64,000 nt of DNA, taken from assembly GCA_015057425.1 (NCBI GenBank), contig SVEL01000006.1, positions 62,001 to 126,000 on the forward strand, read 5' to 3'. The position numbers were made by a program, and so were the translations under genes. Numbering within the stretch: the stretch's first letter is position 1; every line of letters begins with the position of its first letter. The DNA comes from Lachnospiraceae bacterium. GTDB lineage: Bacteria > Bacillota > Clostridia > Lachnospirales > Lachnospiraceae. The notes under the pieces were generated by a model that did not search any database, was not told the origin of the DNA, and saw only the letters and a list, made by a program, of their open reading frames with translations. Below are positions 44,360 to 52,448 of this stretch, piece by piece.

Positions 44360-45973
44360 ATGACAAAGTATAGTGGTAAAATAGCATTTGGCGGTATAGC
44401 TATCGGTGAAATAGTAGAATTTGAAAAGCCGGACAGACCGGTAAGACGAATTCATACTGATGACACAGATGAAGAAACAGTTAGATTTAATAATGCCGTT
44501 AAGTGTGCAGAAGACGAATTAACAGCTTTATATGATAAGGCGGTTGCAGAAGTGGGAGAGACAAATGCCGCTATATTTGAAGTGCATAAAATGATGCTTG
44601 CAGATGATGATTATCTTGATGCAGTTATTAATATCATCAGGCAGCAGGAAGTTAATGCGGAATATGCCGTTGCTGTTACAAGTGATAATTTTTCGGTGGT
44701 ATTTTCATCTATGGAAGATGAGTATATGAAGGAAAGGGCAGCAGATATTAAGGATATATCCAACAGGCTTATAGGTATACTTTCAGGAAAAAGTGCCCGT
44801 CATAATAACTTTGCGAAACCGGTTATCATAGTTGCTGATGATTTGACTCCAAGTGAGACAGTTCAGTTAGATAAGGATATGGTACTTGCATTTGTTACAA
44901 GAAAAGGTTCAACAAATTCACACACGGCAATTCTTGCACGAACCATGAACATTCCTGCAATAGTTTCATCAGATATTGGCGAAGTTAAGGATGGAACAAT
45001 GTGTGTGGTAGATGGTTTTAACGGTGAGATAATCATAGAGCCTGATGATGCGATTACAGATGAATACAGAAAGAAACAGGCAGCAGAAGAGGAAAGAATG
45101 AAGGAACTTATGAAATTAAAAAGCTGTGACAGCGTGACAAAATCAGGAAAAAAAGTGAATCTTTATGCCAATATAGGCGGAGTAAATGATGTTGCCGCAG
45201 TACTGCAAAATGGTGCAGAAGGTATAGGACTTTTCAGAAGTGAATTTCTGTATTTGGAAAGTGATGATTATCCTACAGAAGAAAGTCAGTTTAATGCATA
45301 TAAGACAGTTGCAGAGATGATGGGAGGCAAGCCTGTTATCATAAGAACTTTGGATATTGGTGCAGATAAGCAGATAGGATATTTTGATATTGAACAGGAA
45401 GAAAACCCTGCACTCGGGTACAGGGCTATAAGAATATGTCTTGACAGACCAGAGATATTCGAAACTCAGCTTAGAGCATTGTACAGGGCAAGCGCATTTG
45501 GCAATGTGTCTATAATGATACCTATGATAACATCATTATGGGAGATAAAGAAAGTCAGGGAAATCGCTGAAAATGTGAAAAAGCAGTTAGAAGAAAAAGG
45601 TGTGCCTTACGGCAATCCTGAAATAGGTGTGATGATAGAAACACCGGCAGCAGTTATGATTGCGGAAGAATTAGCGGAAGAAGTAGATTTTTTCAGCATA
45701 GGAACCAATGATCTTACCCAGTATGTATTGGCTATAGACCGTCAGAATGAAAGCCTTGAAAAGTATTATGACGCTCATCATCCTGCTGTGCTTAAGATGA
45801 TTGAGATGACCGTAAAGGCAGGTCATAAAGCAGGCATATGGGTAGGCATATGCGGAGAACTCGGCGCAGACACAACACTTACCGAACAGTTTATAAATAT
45901 GGGAGTAGATGAACTTTCGGTATCACCGGGAGTTGTACTTAAGGTAAGAAAAAAAATAATGGAAACAGAGTAA
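44360..45973 (+). CDS. ptsI: Phosphoenolpyruvate-protein phosphotransferase (enzyme I)
   Basis: A 537-residue enzyme that takes phosphate from PEP and gives it to HPr. The phospho-His is in GSTNSHTAILARTMNIPAIV (near 188), the PEP-binding barrel shows GIGLFRSEFLYL, IGVMIETPAAVM and the catalytic Cys in GICGELGAD (near 497). It is slightly short compared with the usual 570 residues but has all domains. It begins 35 bases after ptsH. The general PTS proteins are thus encoded next to a fructose-type kinase. Confidence 0.95.
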   Translation: MTKYSGKIAFGGIAIGEIVEFEKPDRPVRRIHTDDTDEETVRFNNAVKCAEDELTALYDKAVAEVGETNAAIFEVHKMMLADDDYLDAVINIIRQQEVNAEYAVAVTSDNFSVVFSSMEDEYMKERAADIKDISNRLIGILSGKSARHNNFAKPVIIVADDLTPSETVQLDKDMVLAFVTRKGSTNSHTAILARTMNIPAIVSSDIGEVKDGTMCVVDGFNGEIIIEPDDAITDEYRKKQAAEEERMKELMKLKSCDSVTKSGKKVNLYANIGGVNDVAAVLQNGAEGIGLFRSEFLYLESDDYPTEESQFNAYKTVAEMMGGKPVIIRTLDIGADKQIGYFDIEQEENPALGYRAIRICLDRPEIFETQLRALYRASAFGNVSIMIPMITSLWEIKKVREIAENVKKQLEEKGVPYGNPEIGVMIETPAAVMIAEELAEEVDFFSIGTNDLTQYVLAIDRQNESLEKYYDAHHPAVLKMIEMTVKAGHKAGIWVGICGELGADTTLTEQFINMGVDELSVSPGVVLKVRKKIMETE

Positions 45974-45981
45974 ATATAATA

Positions 45982-46010
45982 TTGAATGATAAAATATGTT
46001 GTGATAGTAT
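45982..46010 (+). promoter_or_regulatory. Candidate promoter of the 46 kb lipoprotein gene
   Basis: TTGAAT at 45982, a 17-base spacer and TAGTAT at 46005. Confidence 0.55.
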
Positions 46011-46075
46011 TTACTTGTAAGAAAAAGTGAAAGTTGGATTTTAGACACAAGAATAATAGAAATGAGGTGCTGTTT

Positions 46076-48238
46076 ATGAAAAAAATTATGTCATTGTTTC
46101 TTTGCATAACTCTTTTGATAAGTACAATATCCTTTTCAGGATGCAGTTGTGTGGAGAAAATAGTTAAACCGGACTTATCCGGTAAGGAAATTGCAAAGTT
46201 GCTTCTTGCAAATTCAAGACTTGATGCCAATGATTTGAAGGTAGGATTAAAGGAAAGTCTTTTGGTAGCAACAAGCTCAATTGAAACAAATGATTACGTT
46301 ACATTGACTTCAGGAAATAATAAGGTGGTTCCGCTGTCTACGTCAACGAGCGGAAACACTGTAAGCTGGAGTGACTTCTCTGATGAGTGTAATGCATATG
46401 ATTTCTTTAATTCATACTTTGTAAATATAGAGAGTACAGCACAGAGATTTGCTACAGAGATAGACAATGTGAAAGAGAAATGCTCAAATACAGATTATTG
46501 GATTAGTGTAGGTTCAGAAAAGATATTGCTTCAGGTAGAGGCTAATCAGGAGATAATATACATTAAGGATAATGACGGATATCGTATTTGCAGAAGATAC
46601 ACCAATGAGGATGCAGATGATGTATATGAAATGTACAGCATATTTAATGATGGCTCATATAAATATCAGGAAAGAATGTTATACATAGCCGGAAAACGAT
46701 ATGAATTTTCAAATAACTTCGGCGGATATGAAGGAATATATATTGTTGCGGAGAACTCAAAGGGATATTGGAGAATGTTTGAAGTGACGGATATAGAGAA
46801 AAACCGTGCGAATCTTATGTGCCTTATCAATACGGGAAAAGTAGCATTTACGTTTGATGATATGTATGCAGATAATATGCCGGAAGGAACAGACTATTTA
46901 CTTAAGTTTAGTACTACCGATTTGACCAATGATATAGTTTTTATAAATTCAAACGCAGTTATTTTGAATTTAGGTGCATTTAATGGAATAGACCATGTTG
47001 AAACAGATTCATCAAATGTTACATTTGTGGAGGGCAAAAGCAATGCTCTTACATCCGGTATGGGTACACTGGTAACAGATTCCGGTGTAAAGATAAGTGA
47101 TGGTCAAACCTTCTTTGATGGAAAGATAGCTGTTTCTAATCTTGATGCATCTTTTACTGAAAATTTCTATGGTGAAGGAAATCATAGAACAAATGGCCAT
47201 ATGGGCCTTAGGGTAGAGGGCGATACACCACAGGAAAAGATAAGTAATGTTAAAGCCTTTTTAGATGAAGTCGGAATGAACAGCCGTTATAATATTACTG
47301 ATATTGCTACGAAAGTAAATTCTGCCAATGAAATGGCAAAATCTTTCAAAGAGCTCTATACATGGAACGGATATCATATTGATAGTTATGCCGGAATTGA
47401 AAATGCGGTTAAAGTTGAAAGAGAAACATATAGCGAATTCGATGAGATGTATGAAAAGGTTAAGAACTTAAAGTCAGTAATATCTACAAACTTTGGAAGT
47501 GCATTTGAAGGTTGGGACTTTGCAAAAATGAGTTCTATTTCATGTGGAAATGTGACATTAGACGAAGATACAATTACTGTGGAAAATATGTCTGCAGTTA
47601 TAGACGATACAAAGATATTTGACAGTAATGAAAAATATACATTATGTCTGGCTTTGGCTAAATTTAAGGATAACAATGAAGCTGACTATGATAATGCGGT
47701 TATTATGGAATGTGAAGGTGCAGATATTACTTCCTTTACAGGCGGTAGCAGCATAACACTCAATCAGTCAGCAACATTTACTCTTCCACAGTGTTCTGCA
47801 ACAGGTAAATATACTATAGTTGCATACGCAGCTACTGAAGATGGTATAAGAGTAAGTGAGATGGTACCGATTATTTTCAGCGAAGACATCGCAGAAAAGA
47901 GAACATATGACGGCTTCCGTATTGATTTCAGTCTTAACGAAAAGAAAGAGATAAGAATGGACTGTGTAATTGATATTGATGTGTACATAAAACCGGAAGA
48001 TGTTCAGACAGAGTATACATATGACGAGATGTATGAGCTTTTGTTAAAGGGAGTGTTGGACAACGGATTTATGGCAGAAGGTGCCGGGGTTGAGATATAC
48101 GACGCAGATACCAACAGCGGTCAGGCGGCACAGGAGGGGGCAACCTTAGGTGCCGGCATATACAGAATGTCTTATATCAAACAGACAGATGATGGGGAAT
48201 TGACAGGATATATTTATTTTGATATGAATGCACAGTAA
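46076..48238 (+). CDS. Large secreted lipoprotein, unknown function
   Basis: About 720 residues from ATG 46076 (GAGGTG upstream; the track begins at an upstream TTG). The signal ends in a lipobox-like SFSGC, so the mature protein is lipid-anchored outside. I see no enzyme motif. The middle (about 250-370) has strands such as VTFVEGKSNALTSGMGTL and SNLDASFTENFYGEGNHRTN, and the C-terminal third looks like beta-sandwich (Ig-like) modules (TFTLPQCSATGKYTIVAYAA). It is acidic and poor in cysteine after the lipobox. It ends at a strong terminator. A surface-attachment or envelope role is inference. Confidence 0.75.
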   Translation: MKKIMSLFLCITLLISTISFSGCSCVEKIVKPDLSGKEIAKLLLANSRLDANDLKVGLKESLLVATSSIETNDYVTLTSGNNKVVPLSTSTSGNTVSWSDFSDECNAYDFFNSYFVNIESTAQRFATEIDNVKEKCSNTDYWISVGSEKILLQVEANQEIIYIKDNDGYRICRRYTNEDADDVYEMYSIFNDGSYKYQERMLYIAGKRYEFSNNFGGYEGIYIVAENSKGYWRMFEVTDIEKNRANLMCLINTGKVAFTFDDMYADNMPEGTDYLLKFSTTDLTNDIVFINSNAVILNLGAFNGIDHVETDSSNVTFVEGKSNALTSGMGTLVTDSGVKISDGQTFFDGKIAVSNLDASFTENFYGEGNHRTNGHMGLRVEGDTPQEKISNVKAFLDEVGMNSRYNITDIATKVNSANEMAKSFKELYTWNGYHIDSYAGIENAVKVERETYSEFDEMYEKVKNLKSVISTNFGSAFEGWDFAKMSSISCGNVTLDEDTITVENMSAVIDDTKIFDSNEKYTLCLALAKFKDNNEADYDNAVIMECEGADITSFTGGSSITLNQSATFTLPQCSATGKYTIVAYAATEDGIRVSEMVPIIFSEDIAEKRTYDGFRIDFSLNEKKEIRMDCVIDIDVYIKPEDVQTEYTYDEMYELLLKGVLDNGFMAEGAGVEIYDADTNSGQAAQEGATLGAGIYRMSYIKQTDDGELTGYIYFDMNAQ

Positions 48239-48293
48239 AAAATTAGTGAGGTTATAATAATATAGCGTATATAGGATTTATCTACTATACCAT

Positions 48294-48325
48294 AAGGCTC
48301 AGTCGAAAATGACGGAGCCTTTTTA
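48294..48325 (+). terminator. Terminator after the lipoprotein gene
   Basis: AAGGCTC-GTC / GAC-GGAGCCTT stem with a GAAAAT loop and TTTTT tail. Confidence 0.9.
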
Positions 48326-48345
48326 CATTTCTACAAAATATTGAC

Positions 48346-48372
48346 TTTAACAAAACTTTAACTTATGTTAAA
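48346..48372 (+). promoter_or_regulatory. Pho-box-like tandem TTTAAC sites, copy 1
   Basis: TTTAACAAAACTTTAAC followed by TTATGTTAAA: three TTTAA(C/A) half-sites at 11-bp steps. This is the geometry of PhoB/PhoP boxes. The 17-mer recurs exactly at 51208. Between 48373 and 48564 I see no gene; only a short unsupported ORF of about 50 residues is open there. Confidence 0.5.
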
Positions 48373-48564
48373 TAGATAAAGGGATATTTGATAAAACCTT
48401 GGGAAATGGTGTCAAAAATGGTGTAAAGATTTTGAATGTATACATGTGGAGTGTTGTTTCTCAGAAAGGATTATCTGTTTTTAAAAGTGCTAAGATTTTA
48501 AAATTTTTAAGGTTTAAAGTATATGCAATAAAGGCTGGGAATAAACTATAATGATTTAAAAATA

Positions 48565-48603
48565 AACTTGACAATATAATAATACAGATGTATATTAAGT
48601 TTA
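48565..48603 (+). promoter_or_regulatory. Promoter and inverted-repeat operator of the AbiE operon
   Basis: TTGACA (48568), a 17-base spacer and TATATT (48591). The core is embedded in an inverted repeat AACTT-AATATA / TATATT-AAGTT, which fits the known habit of AbiEi antitoxins to repress their own promoter at inverted repeats. Confidence 0.6.
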
Positions 48604-48663
48604 AAATATGGACAAAATAGTTTTTGCACAACCTAAAATGAATGAAAGAGAGGCGGATAAACT

Positions 48664-49431
48664 ATGAACTTATATTTTGAACTATTGAAGAAGCCAATAT
48701 TTTGTGTGGAAGATGTAAATGCATTTTATAATAATATAGAGAGTGCACGTTCTGCGATTAAGCGAATGATGAAGGAAAAGATGGTGGCTAAGATTCGAAA
48801 TAATATGTACACCTGCATTAGTGGGGAAACAGGAGCGCCTGTGGCAAATCGTTTTCAGATTGCCAGTCACATAACTCCTACTTCCTATGTGTCTCATCAT
48901 ACAGCTATGGAATATTATGGGATTACTGATCAGGTTTTTTATGATGTGTATGTTTCTTCTGAGACAGCTTTTCGTGAGTTTACATTTGATGGATATACCT
49001 ATCGATATGTGGCATCTAAGAGTTTGGAAGGAGTGGAGAAACCTGCTTTTAGTGGAGGGATTGCCATAACAAATATAGAACGTACAATTGTAGATTGCGT
49101 TAAGGATATGGATAAAATAGCCGGAATAGAAGAAGTTGTACAAAATATAGAGAGCATGGGACGGATGCAGGAAAAGAGAATATTAAAGTATCTGGAACTT
49201 TTTCAGAATCAGTTTTTGTATCAAAAGTTGGGATATTTATTATCTGAACGAAAGGAGCAGATGGGATTGTCAGATGCATTCTTTGACAACTGTAAAGAGA
49301 AGATAGGAAAGAGTAAACGCTATCTAACGCGCGACCAAGAGGGTGGACGATATGATGACGAGTGGAAACTGGTAGTGCCGGAAGGTTTACATGATATGAA
49401 GAATGGTGGGATGTTAGATGTCGACATATAA
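48664..49431 (+). CDS. abiEi: AbiEi-type antitoxin (type IV toxin-antitoxin)
   Basis: A 255-residue protein with a winged-helix N-terminal domain (SARSAIKRMMKEKMVAKIRNNMY, near 28-50) and a C-terminal antitoxin domain with YVSHHTAMEYYGITDQVFYDVY and NIERTIVDCVKDMD, typical of the AbiEi families. It should repress the operon and neutralise AbiEii without direct contact. It overlaps the toxin gene by 14 bases. RBS AGAGAGGCGG. Codon use and flanking debris suggest an acquired islet. Confidence 0.88.
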   Translation: MNLYFELLKKPIFCVEDVNAFYNNIESARSAIKRMMKEKMVAKIRNNMYTCISGETGAPVANRFQIASHITPTSYVSHHTAMEYYGITDQVFYDVYVSSETAFREFTFDGYTYRYVASKSLEGVEKPAFSGGIAITNIERTIVDCVKDMDKIAGIEEVVQNIESMGRMQEKRILKYLELFQNQFLYQKLGYLLSERKEQMGLSDAFFDNCKEKIGKSKRYLTRDQEGGRYDDEWKLVVPEGLHDMKNGGMLDVDI

Positions 49432-50356
49432 TAAGACAGAAATAGGGCAGGTTGCACGGCAATATGGATTTGTAAGAGATACCTTTGAGAAGGTGTTGCG
49501 GTTAAAAGGGATTTTAAAATACTTAAATGAAGAAGAATACTTAAGAGAACATTTGCTTCTTAAGGGTGGGACTGCAATTAATCTGACGATTTTTGAACTA
49601 CCACGATTGTCTGTGGATATTGATATGGATTATACGCCAAATGATGCGAAAGAGGATATGCTAGTAGCAAGGGAAAAGATAACAGCTTTGATTAAGACAT
49701 ATATGGCTGGTGAGGGCTATCAACTGTCAGAGGGCTCTCGTTTTATGCATAGCCTGGATGCCTTTTACTATCAATATATCAATGCTGGTGGAAATAGGGA
49801 TATGATAAAAATAGAATTGAATTATTCTTTGCGGGCACACGTATTGGAGCCTGTATATAGACGGATTCTTCCGGAGGCATTTGATGACGGAATGATGATT
49901 CGGATGGTGGCACCCATGGAGATCTTTGCTGCAAAAGGAAATGCGCTTATAAATAGAGCAGCAGCAAGAGATTTGTACGATTGGGGAAATATGATGCAAG
50001 AAAAACTATTTGAGAAAGATAGAGATATGTTCCGGAAATGCTTTGCTTTTTATGCTACCATATCTGCAGAAACAGTTAATAGAAATTTTGATACATCCGC
50101 TATCGATTCTCTAAACTTTGATAGAATACGGAGGGATTTATTTCCGGTTCTTAATGAGAGGGATAATTTTAAATTGGGGGAAAGACAACAGCAGGCAAAA
50201 GATTATATCGATAGATTAATGCAACTTACAGAGCGAGAAGAGGAATATATGGATAGATTTATTAGTAAGGAATATATGCCGGAGTTATTATTTGATGATA
50301 AAGAGATTGTTGAACGAATACAGAGACATCCAATGGCATTGTGGAAGTGCCGGTAA
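49418..50356 (+). CDS. abiEii: AbiEii-type nucleotidyltransferase toxin
   Basis: A 312-residue toxin of the DNA-polymerase-beta-like nucleotidyltransferase family. Motif I is LLLKGGTAINLTIFEL (near 48-64) and the metal-binding DxD is SVDIDMDYTP (near 68-77); KGNALINRAAARDLYDWG supplies the later conserved Lys/Asp region. Family members (AbiEii/MenT) transfer nucleotides to tRNA acceptor ends or other targets and stop growth, giving abortive phage defence or plasmid upkeep. Start ATG lies in the antitoxin's last codons. Full length, no visible defect, so it should be active. Confidence 0.9.
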   Translation: MSTYNKTEIGQVARQYGFVRDTFEKVLRLKGILKYLNEEEYLREHLLLKGGTAINLTIFELPRLSVDIDMDYTPNDAKEDMLVAREKITALIKTYMAGEGYQLSEGSRFMHSLDAFYYQYINAGGNRDMIKIELNYSLRAHVLEPVYRRILPEAFDDGMMIRMVAPMEIFAAKGNALINRAAARDLYDWGNMMQEKLFEKDRDMFRKCFAFYATISAETVNRNFDTSAIDSLNFDRIRRDLFPVLNERDNFKLGERQQQAKDYIDRLMQLTEREEEYMDRFISKEYMPELLFDDKEIVERIQRHPMALWKCR

Positions 50357-50467
50357 AAATATTATTATTTGGCAGGTAATACTAAGCAAAGGGATGTGAG
50401 AGAATTATGCTACGATTAATGAATTACTGGTGCTTTTGAATTTAAAAACACATAATGCACGGATAAT

Positions 50468-50498
50468 CCATTTGTGTCACCAGTGGTGACACAAATGG
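50468..50498. repeat. Perfect 31-bp palindrome in the KilA-N remnant
   Basis: CCATTTGTGTCACCA-G-TGGTGACACAAATGG, 15-bp arms with one central base and no T-tail. More like an operator or recombination site than a terminator. Confidence 0.75.
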
Positions 50499-50684
50499 AA
50501 TTTGCAAGTTGGGTGTCTCCACAATTTAAACTGTATCTGAGGCAGATGTATAAATATGGAAAATATTAATGCAGTATTAATTGTGTATGGATTAAGTCAG
50601 AAATAGCGATTGATAAAGCTGAATAAGCTTGCGATGCATCAAATGTCTACTTTGGAAACGCAGACAACAACCGTATTAAAATAG
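50486..50684 (+). pseudogene. Decayed KilA-N domain gene remnant
   Basis: One frame (50486-50569) reads MEFASWVSPQFKLYLRQMYK, matching the EFASWLSPEFKLYL core of KilA-N proteins found in phages and accessory islands. A second frame (50556-50684) reads INAVLIVYGLSQK, an in-frame stop, then RLIKLNKLAMHQM, matching the later conserved region of the same family. A frameshift plus a stop therefore split one ancestral gene, and the N-terminal part is missing. The rest of 50357-50794 holds no gene I can support. Confidence 0.75.
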
Positions 50685-50716
50685 TTCTAATTCCCCCAAA
50701 TTCGGGGGAATTAGAA
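50685..50716. repeat. Perfect 13-bp-arm hairpin after the KilA-N remnant
   Basis: TTCTAATTCCCCC / GGGGGAATTAGAA with a 6-nt loop, starting one base after the remnant's stop codon. No T-run follows on either strand. Confidence 0.75.
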
Positions 50717-50794
50717 TTATAGATATATTGATTCCCTGAATGAAGTGGATGCCGATAGAGAGTATGCTTTCCCAGGAATAAAGGGATTTAATAG

Positions 50795-50983
50795 CTACTT
50801 TTTTAAATCATGTTTCTTGCAAATATTATGCCATACAACGGGATTAAGTTTAAGATTTATTACTATTCTGCAACCGTTCTTGATATACTGGTAATGACTA
50901 CCTTTGCAACGGTCATAACAAAATCCATTCTTAATAAGTGTTCTTTTAGCTTCTCGGAATTTGATGTTCTGATTAATTTTCAT
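50795..50983 (-). CDS. hicA: HicA-like mRNA interferase toxin
   Basis: A 62-residue basic protein with a dsRNA-binding-like fold. FREAKRTLIKNGFCYDRCKGSHYQYIKNG matches HicA, including the catalytic His in GSHYQY (near residue 32). HicA cuts mRNA and is normally neutralised by HicB. It has a near-perfect AAAGGAGG RBS, so it should be well translated. No HicB-like gene follows in the 440 bases downstream; instead a 48-residue ORF precedes it on the same strand. Confidence 0.82.
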   Translation of the reverse strand: MKINQNIKFREAKRTLIKNGFCYDRCKGSHYQYIKNGCRIVINLKLNPVVWHNICKKHDLKK

Positions 50984-51003
50984 AGCTAACCTCCTTTAAA
51001 TGC

Positions 51004-51150
51004 TTAATAACGAGATGTGAAATATTTAATACTTTCAATCAAATCTAACAATGCTTCAATTTCAGAATCGTCATCTAATGGGTTCCCGGTGTAATCATCG
51101 TATAAATTCTTTCTGACGAAAAATCTTTCGGAAAATAGTTTTTCTTGCAT
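51004..51150 (-). CDS. 48-residue acidic ORF upstream of hicA, possible antitoxin
   Basis: Not in the ORF track. ATG at 51150 to TAA at 51004, ending 20 bases before the hicA start on the same strand. The product starts MQEKLFSERFFVRKNLYDDY and continues with an acidic GNPLDDDSEIEALLDLIES helix. It is not HicB-like (no RNase H-like strands). The RBS is weak. Acidic charge, size and place would suit a partner of the basic HicA, but this is inference. Confidence 0.5.
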   Translation of the reverse strand: MQEKLFSERFFVRKNLYDDYTGNPLDDDSEIEALLDLIESIKYFTSRY

Positions 51151-51207
51151 TTACTTGTGAAGAGCACCGCGACAGCCGTTAGGCATTCCAAGGAAAAATC
51201 CCCTACA

Positions 51208-51262
51208 TTTAACAAAACTTTAACATTTCACAAAAAACTTATAAACAACTGCAGATTATAAT
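51208..51262 (+). promoter_or_regulatory. Pho-box-like site copy 2 and -10 box before the 51.3 kb membrane gene
   Basis: The same 17-mer TTTAACAAAACTTTAAC as at 48346, followed 32 bases later by TATAAT (51257) without a -35 box, so activation by a bound regulator is plausible. The segment 51151-51207 shows nothing else. Confidence 0.5.
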
Positions 51263-51301
51263 ACAAGCATAATAAAAAATCAAACAGTCGAGAGGAATAA
51301 A

Positions 51302-51691
51302 ATGGATAAGAATATAACTTTCAGCTATAACTATTCAGCAAAAGAAAATAAAGAACTGATGGAAATAAGAAAAAAATATCTTCCACAGAGTGAAAGTAAA
51401 ATGGAAGAGCTTAAAAGATTGGATGCCTATGTTCAAAATTCCGGAGTAGTAGAGTCTCTTTGTGCAGGTATAGGCGGGATAATGATATTTGGCATAGGAA
51501 TGTGCTTTGCTATGGAGGTAATAGGACAAGGAATATTTTTTATAATTTTCGGAATATTACTTGGCTTGATAGGAATGGCAGCTATGCTTATGGCTTATCC
51601 GATTCATCAAATGATATATAAGCATACAAAAGAAAAATATGCTGACAAAATCATTGCTCTCAGTGATACAATTATGAATAATAGCAAATAA
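51302..51691 (+). CDS. Small two-helix membrane protein, unknown
   Basis: A 129-residue protein with a charged N-terminal part (1-45), two membrane helices (about 55-75, IGGIMIFGIGMCFAMEVI; about 78-100, FFIIFGILLGLIGMAAMLMA) and a basic tail (HQMIYKHTKEKYADKI). RBS GAGAGGAA. It converges on the Crp/Fnr gene. I do not know the family. If the Pho-box-like site is real, it may respond to phosphate shortage. Confidence 0.7.
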   Translation: MDKNITFSYNYSAKENKELMEIRKKYLPQSESKMEELKRLDAYVQNSGVVESLCAGIGGIMIFGIGMCFAMEVIGQGIFFIIFGILLGLIGMAAMLMAYPIHQMIYKHTKEKYADKIIALSDTIMNNSK

Positions 51692-51696
51692 AACAA

Positions 51697-52356
51697 TTAT
51701 AATAATTCAAAATGATTTTTATAACTTTTTAATATGCCTTCTTTACGGAGCTTGCTGATTTCTACAGACATACCACTTCGGTCAACTTGCAGATAATCAG
51801 CAAGCTCTTGTCTGTCAAAAGGAATATCGAAACTGTTGCTGCCTTTCCTTTGCGCCTGAAGGGTTAAGTAAGCAAGAAGTTTTTCCCGTGTAGAATGTCT
51901 GGAAATTATCTCCAATTTTTGGTGAAATAATATGTTTTTATTAGCTAAATTTTTCATTAAATTGAAAATTAATTGTTGGTGAAAACTGCAGTGATTAGCG
52001 CAAGTATGCATTATATGGTGGCTGTCAATTAACATTATCTCACAAGGATCATTAGCTATAACTGAGACCGGAAGTGACTGAACACCGGCACAGGCAAAGG
52101 TTTCACCAAAAATATCAGCAGGTTCAATTTCTGACAAAATACTTCTGTTGCCGAAGTAATCTATCTGTATTATCTGCGCAGAACCGGATAACACTATGCC
52201 GATGTATTTTGCAGGTCGACCTTCTGCCATAATAGTGTATTTTTTGTCAAAGGTTTCTATCTTTGCCCCAAGACAGCTAAGCATTGTAATTAAATTATTG
52301 TCTTCTATATTTTCAAAAAGAGGGCATTTTTTTAAAATTTCAAAATATTTTTTCAT
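51697..52356 (-). CDS. Crp/Fnr family transcriptional regulator
   Basis: 219 residues from ATG 52356 (AAAGGAG upstream; the track start 52389 lacks one). Residues 10-125 are a cyclic-nucleotide-binding-like sensor (KYIGIVLSGSAQIIQIDYFGN, PADIFGETFACAG), residues 145-215 a winged helix with recognition helix FDRQELADYLQVDRSGMSVEI. It faces the ferredoxin-flavodiiron operon. In clostridia, HcpR-like Fnr relatives control nitrosative-stress genes, and the target genes here fit this role. The effector (NO, O2 or heme) is inference. Confidence 0.9.
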   Translation of the reverse strand: MKKYFEILKKCPLFENIEDNNLITMLSCLGAKIETFDKKYTIMAEGRPAKYIGIVLSGSAQIIQIDYFGNRSILSEIEPADIFGETFACAGVQSLPVSVIANDPCEIMLIDSHHIMHTCANHCSFHQQLIFNLMKNLANKNILFHQKLEIISRHSTREKLLAYLTLQAQRKGSNSFDIPFDRQELADYLQVDRSGMSVEISKLRKEGILKSYKNHFELL

Positions 52357-52369
52357 TTTTTCTCCTTTT

Positions 52370-52383
52370 GTTGAAAATTCAAC
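52370..52383. promoter_or_regulatory. Candidate operator for the Crp/Fnr regulator
   Basis: The palindrome GTTGAA-AA-TTCAAC lies in the leader of the regulator gene and 66 bases before the ferredoxin gene. The half-site shape suits a Crp/Fnr dimer. Confidence 0.5.
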
Positions 52384-52448
52384 ATACATATTATACCCAT
52401 TATACTATAATGAATTCGTAAAGGCAACGGATACTTAGAGGAGGAAAT

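Noticed and set aside
48373-48563. Short ORF of about 50 codons (GNGVKNGVK stretch), possibly an integrase end
   Set aside because: Too short, no RBS, no recognisable recombinase motif.
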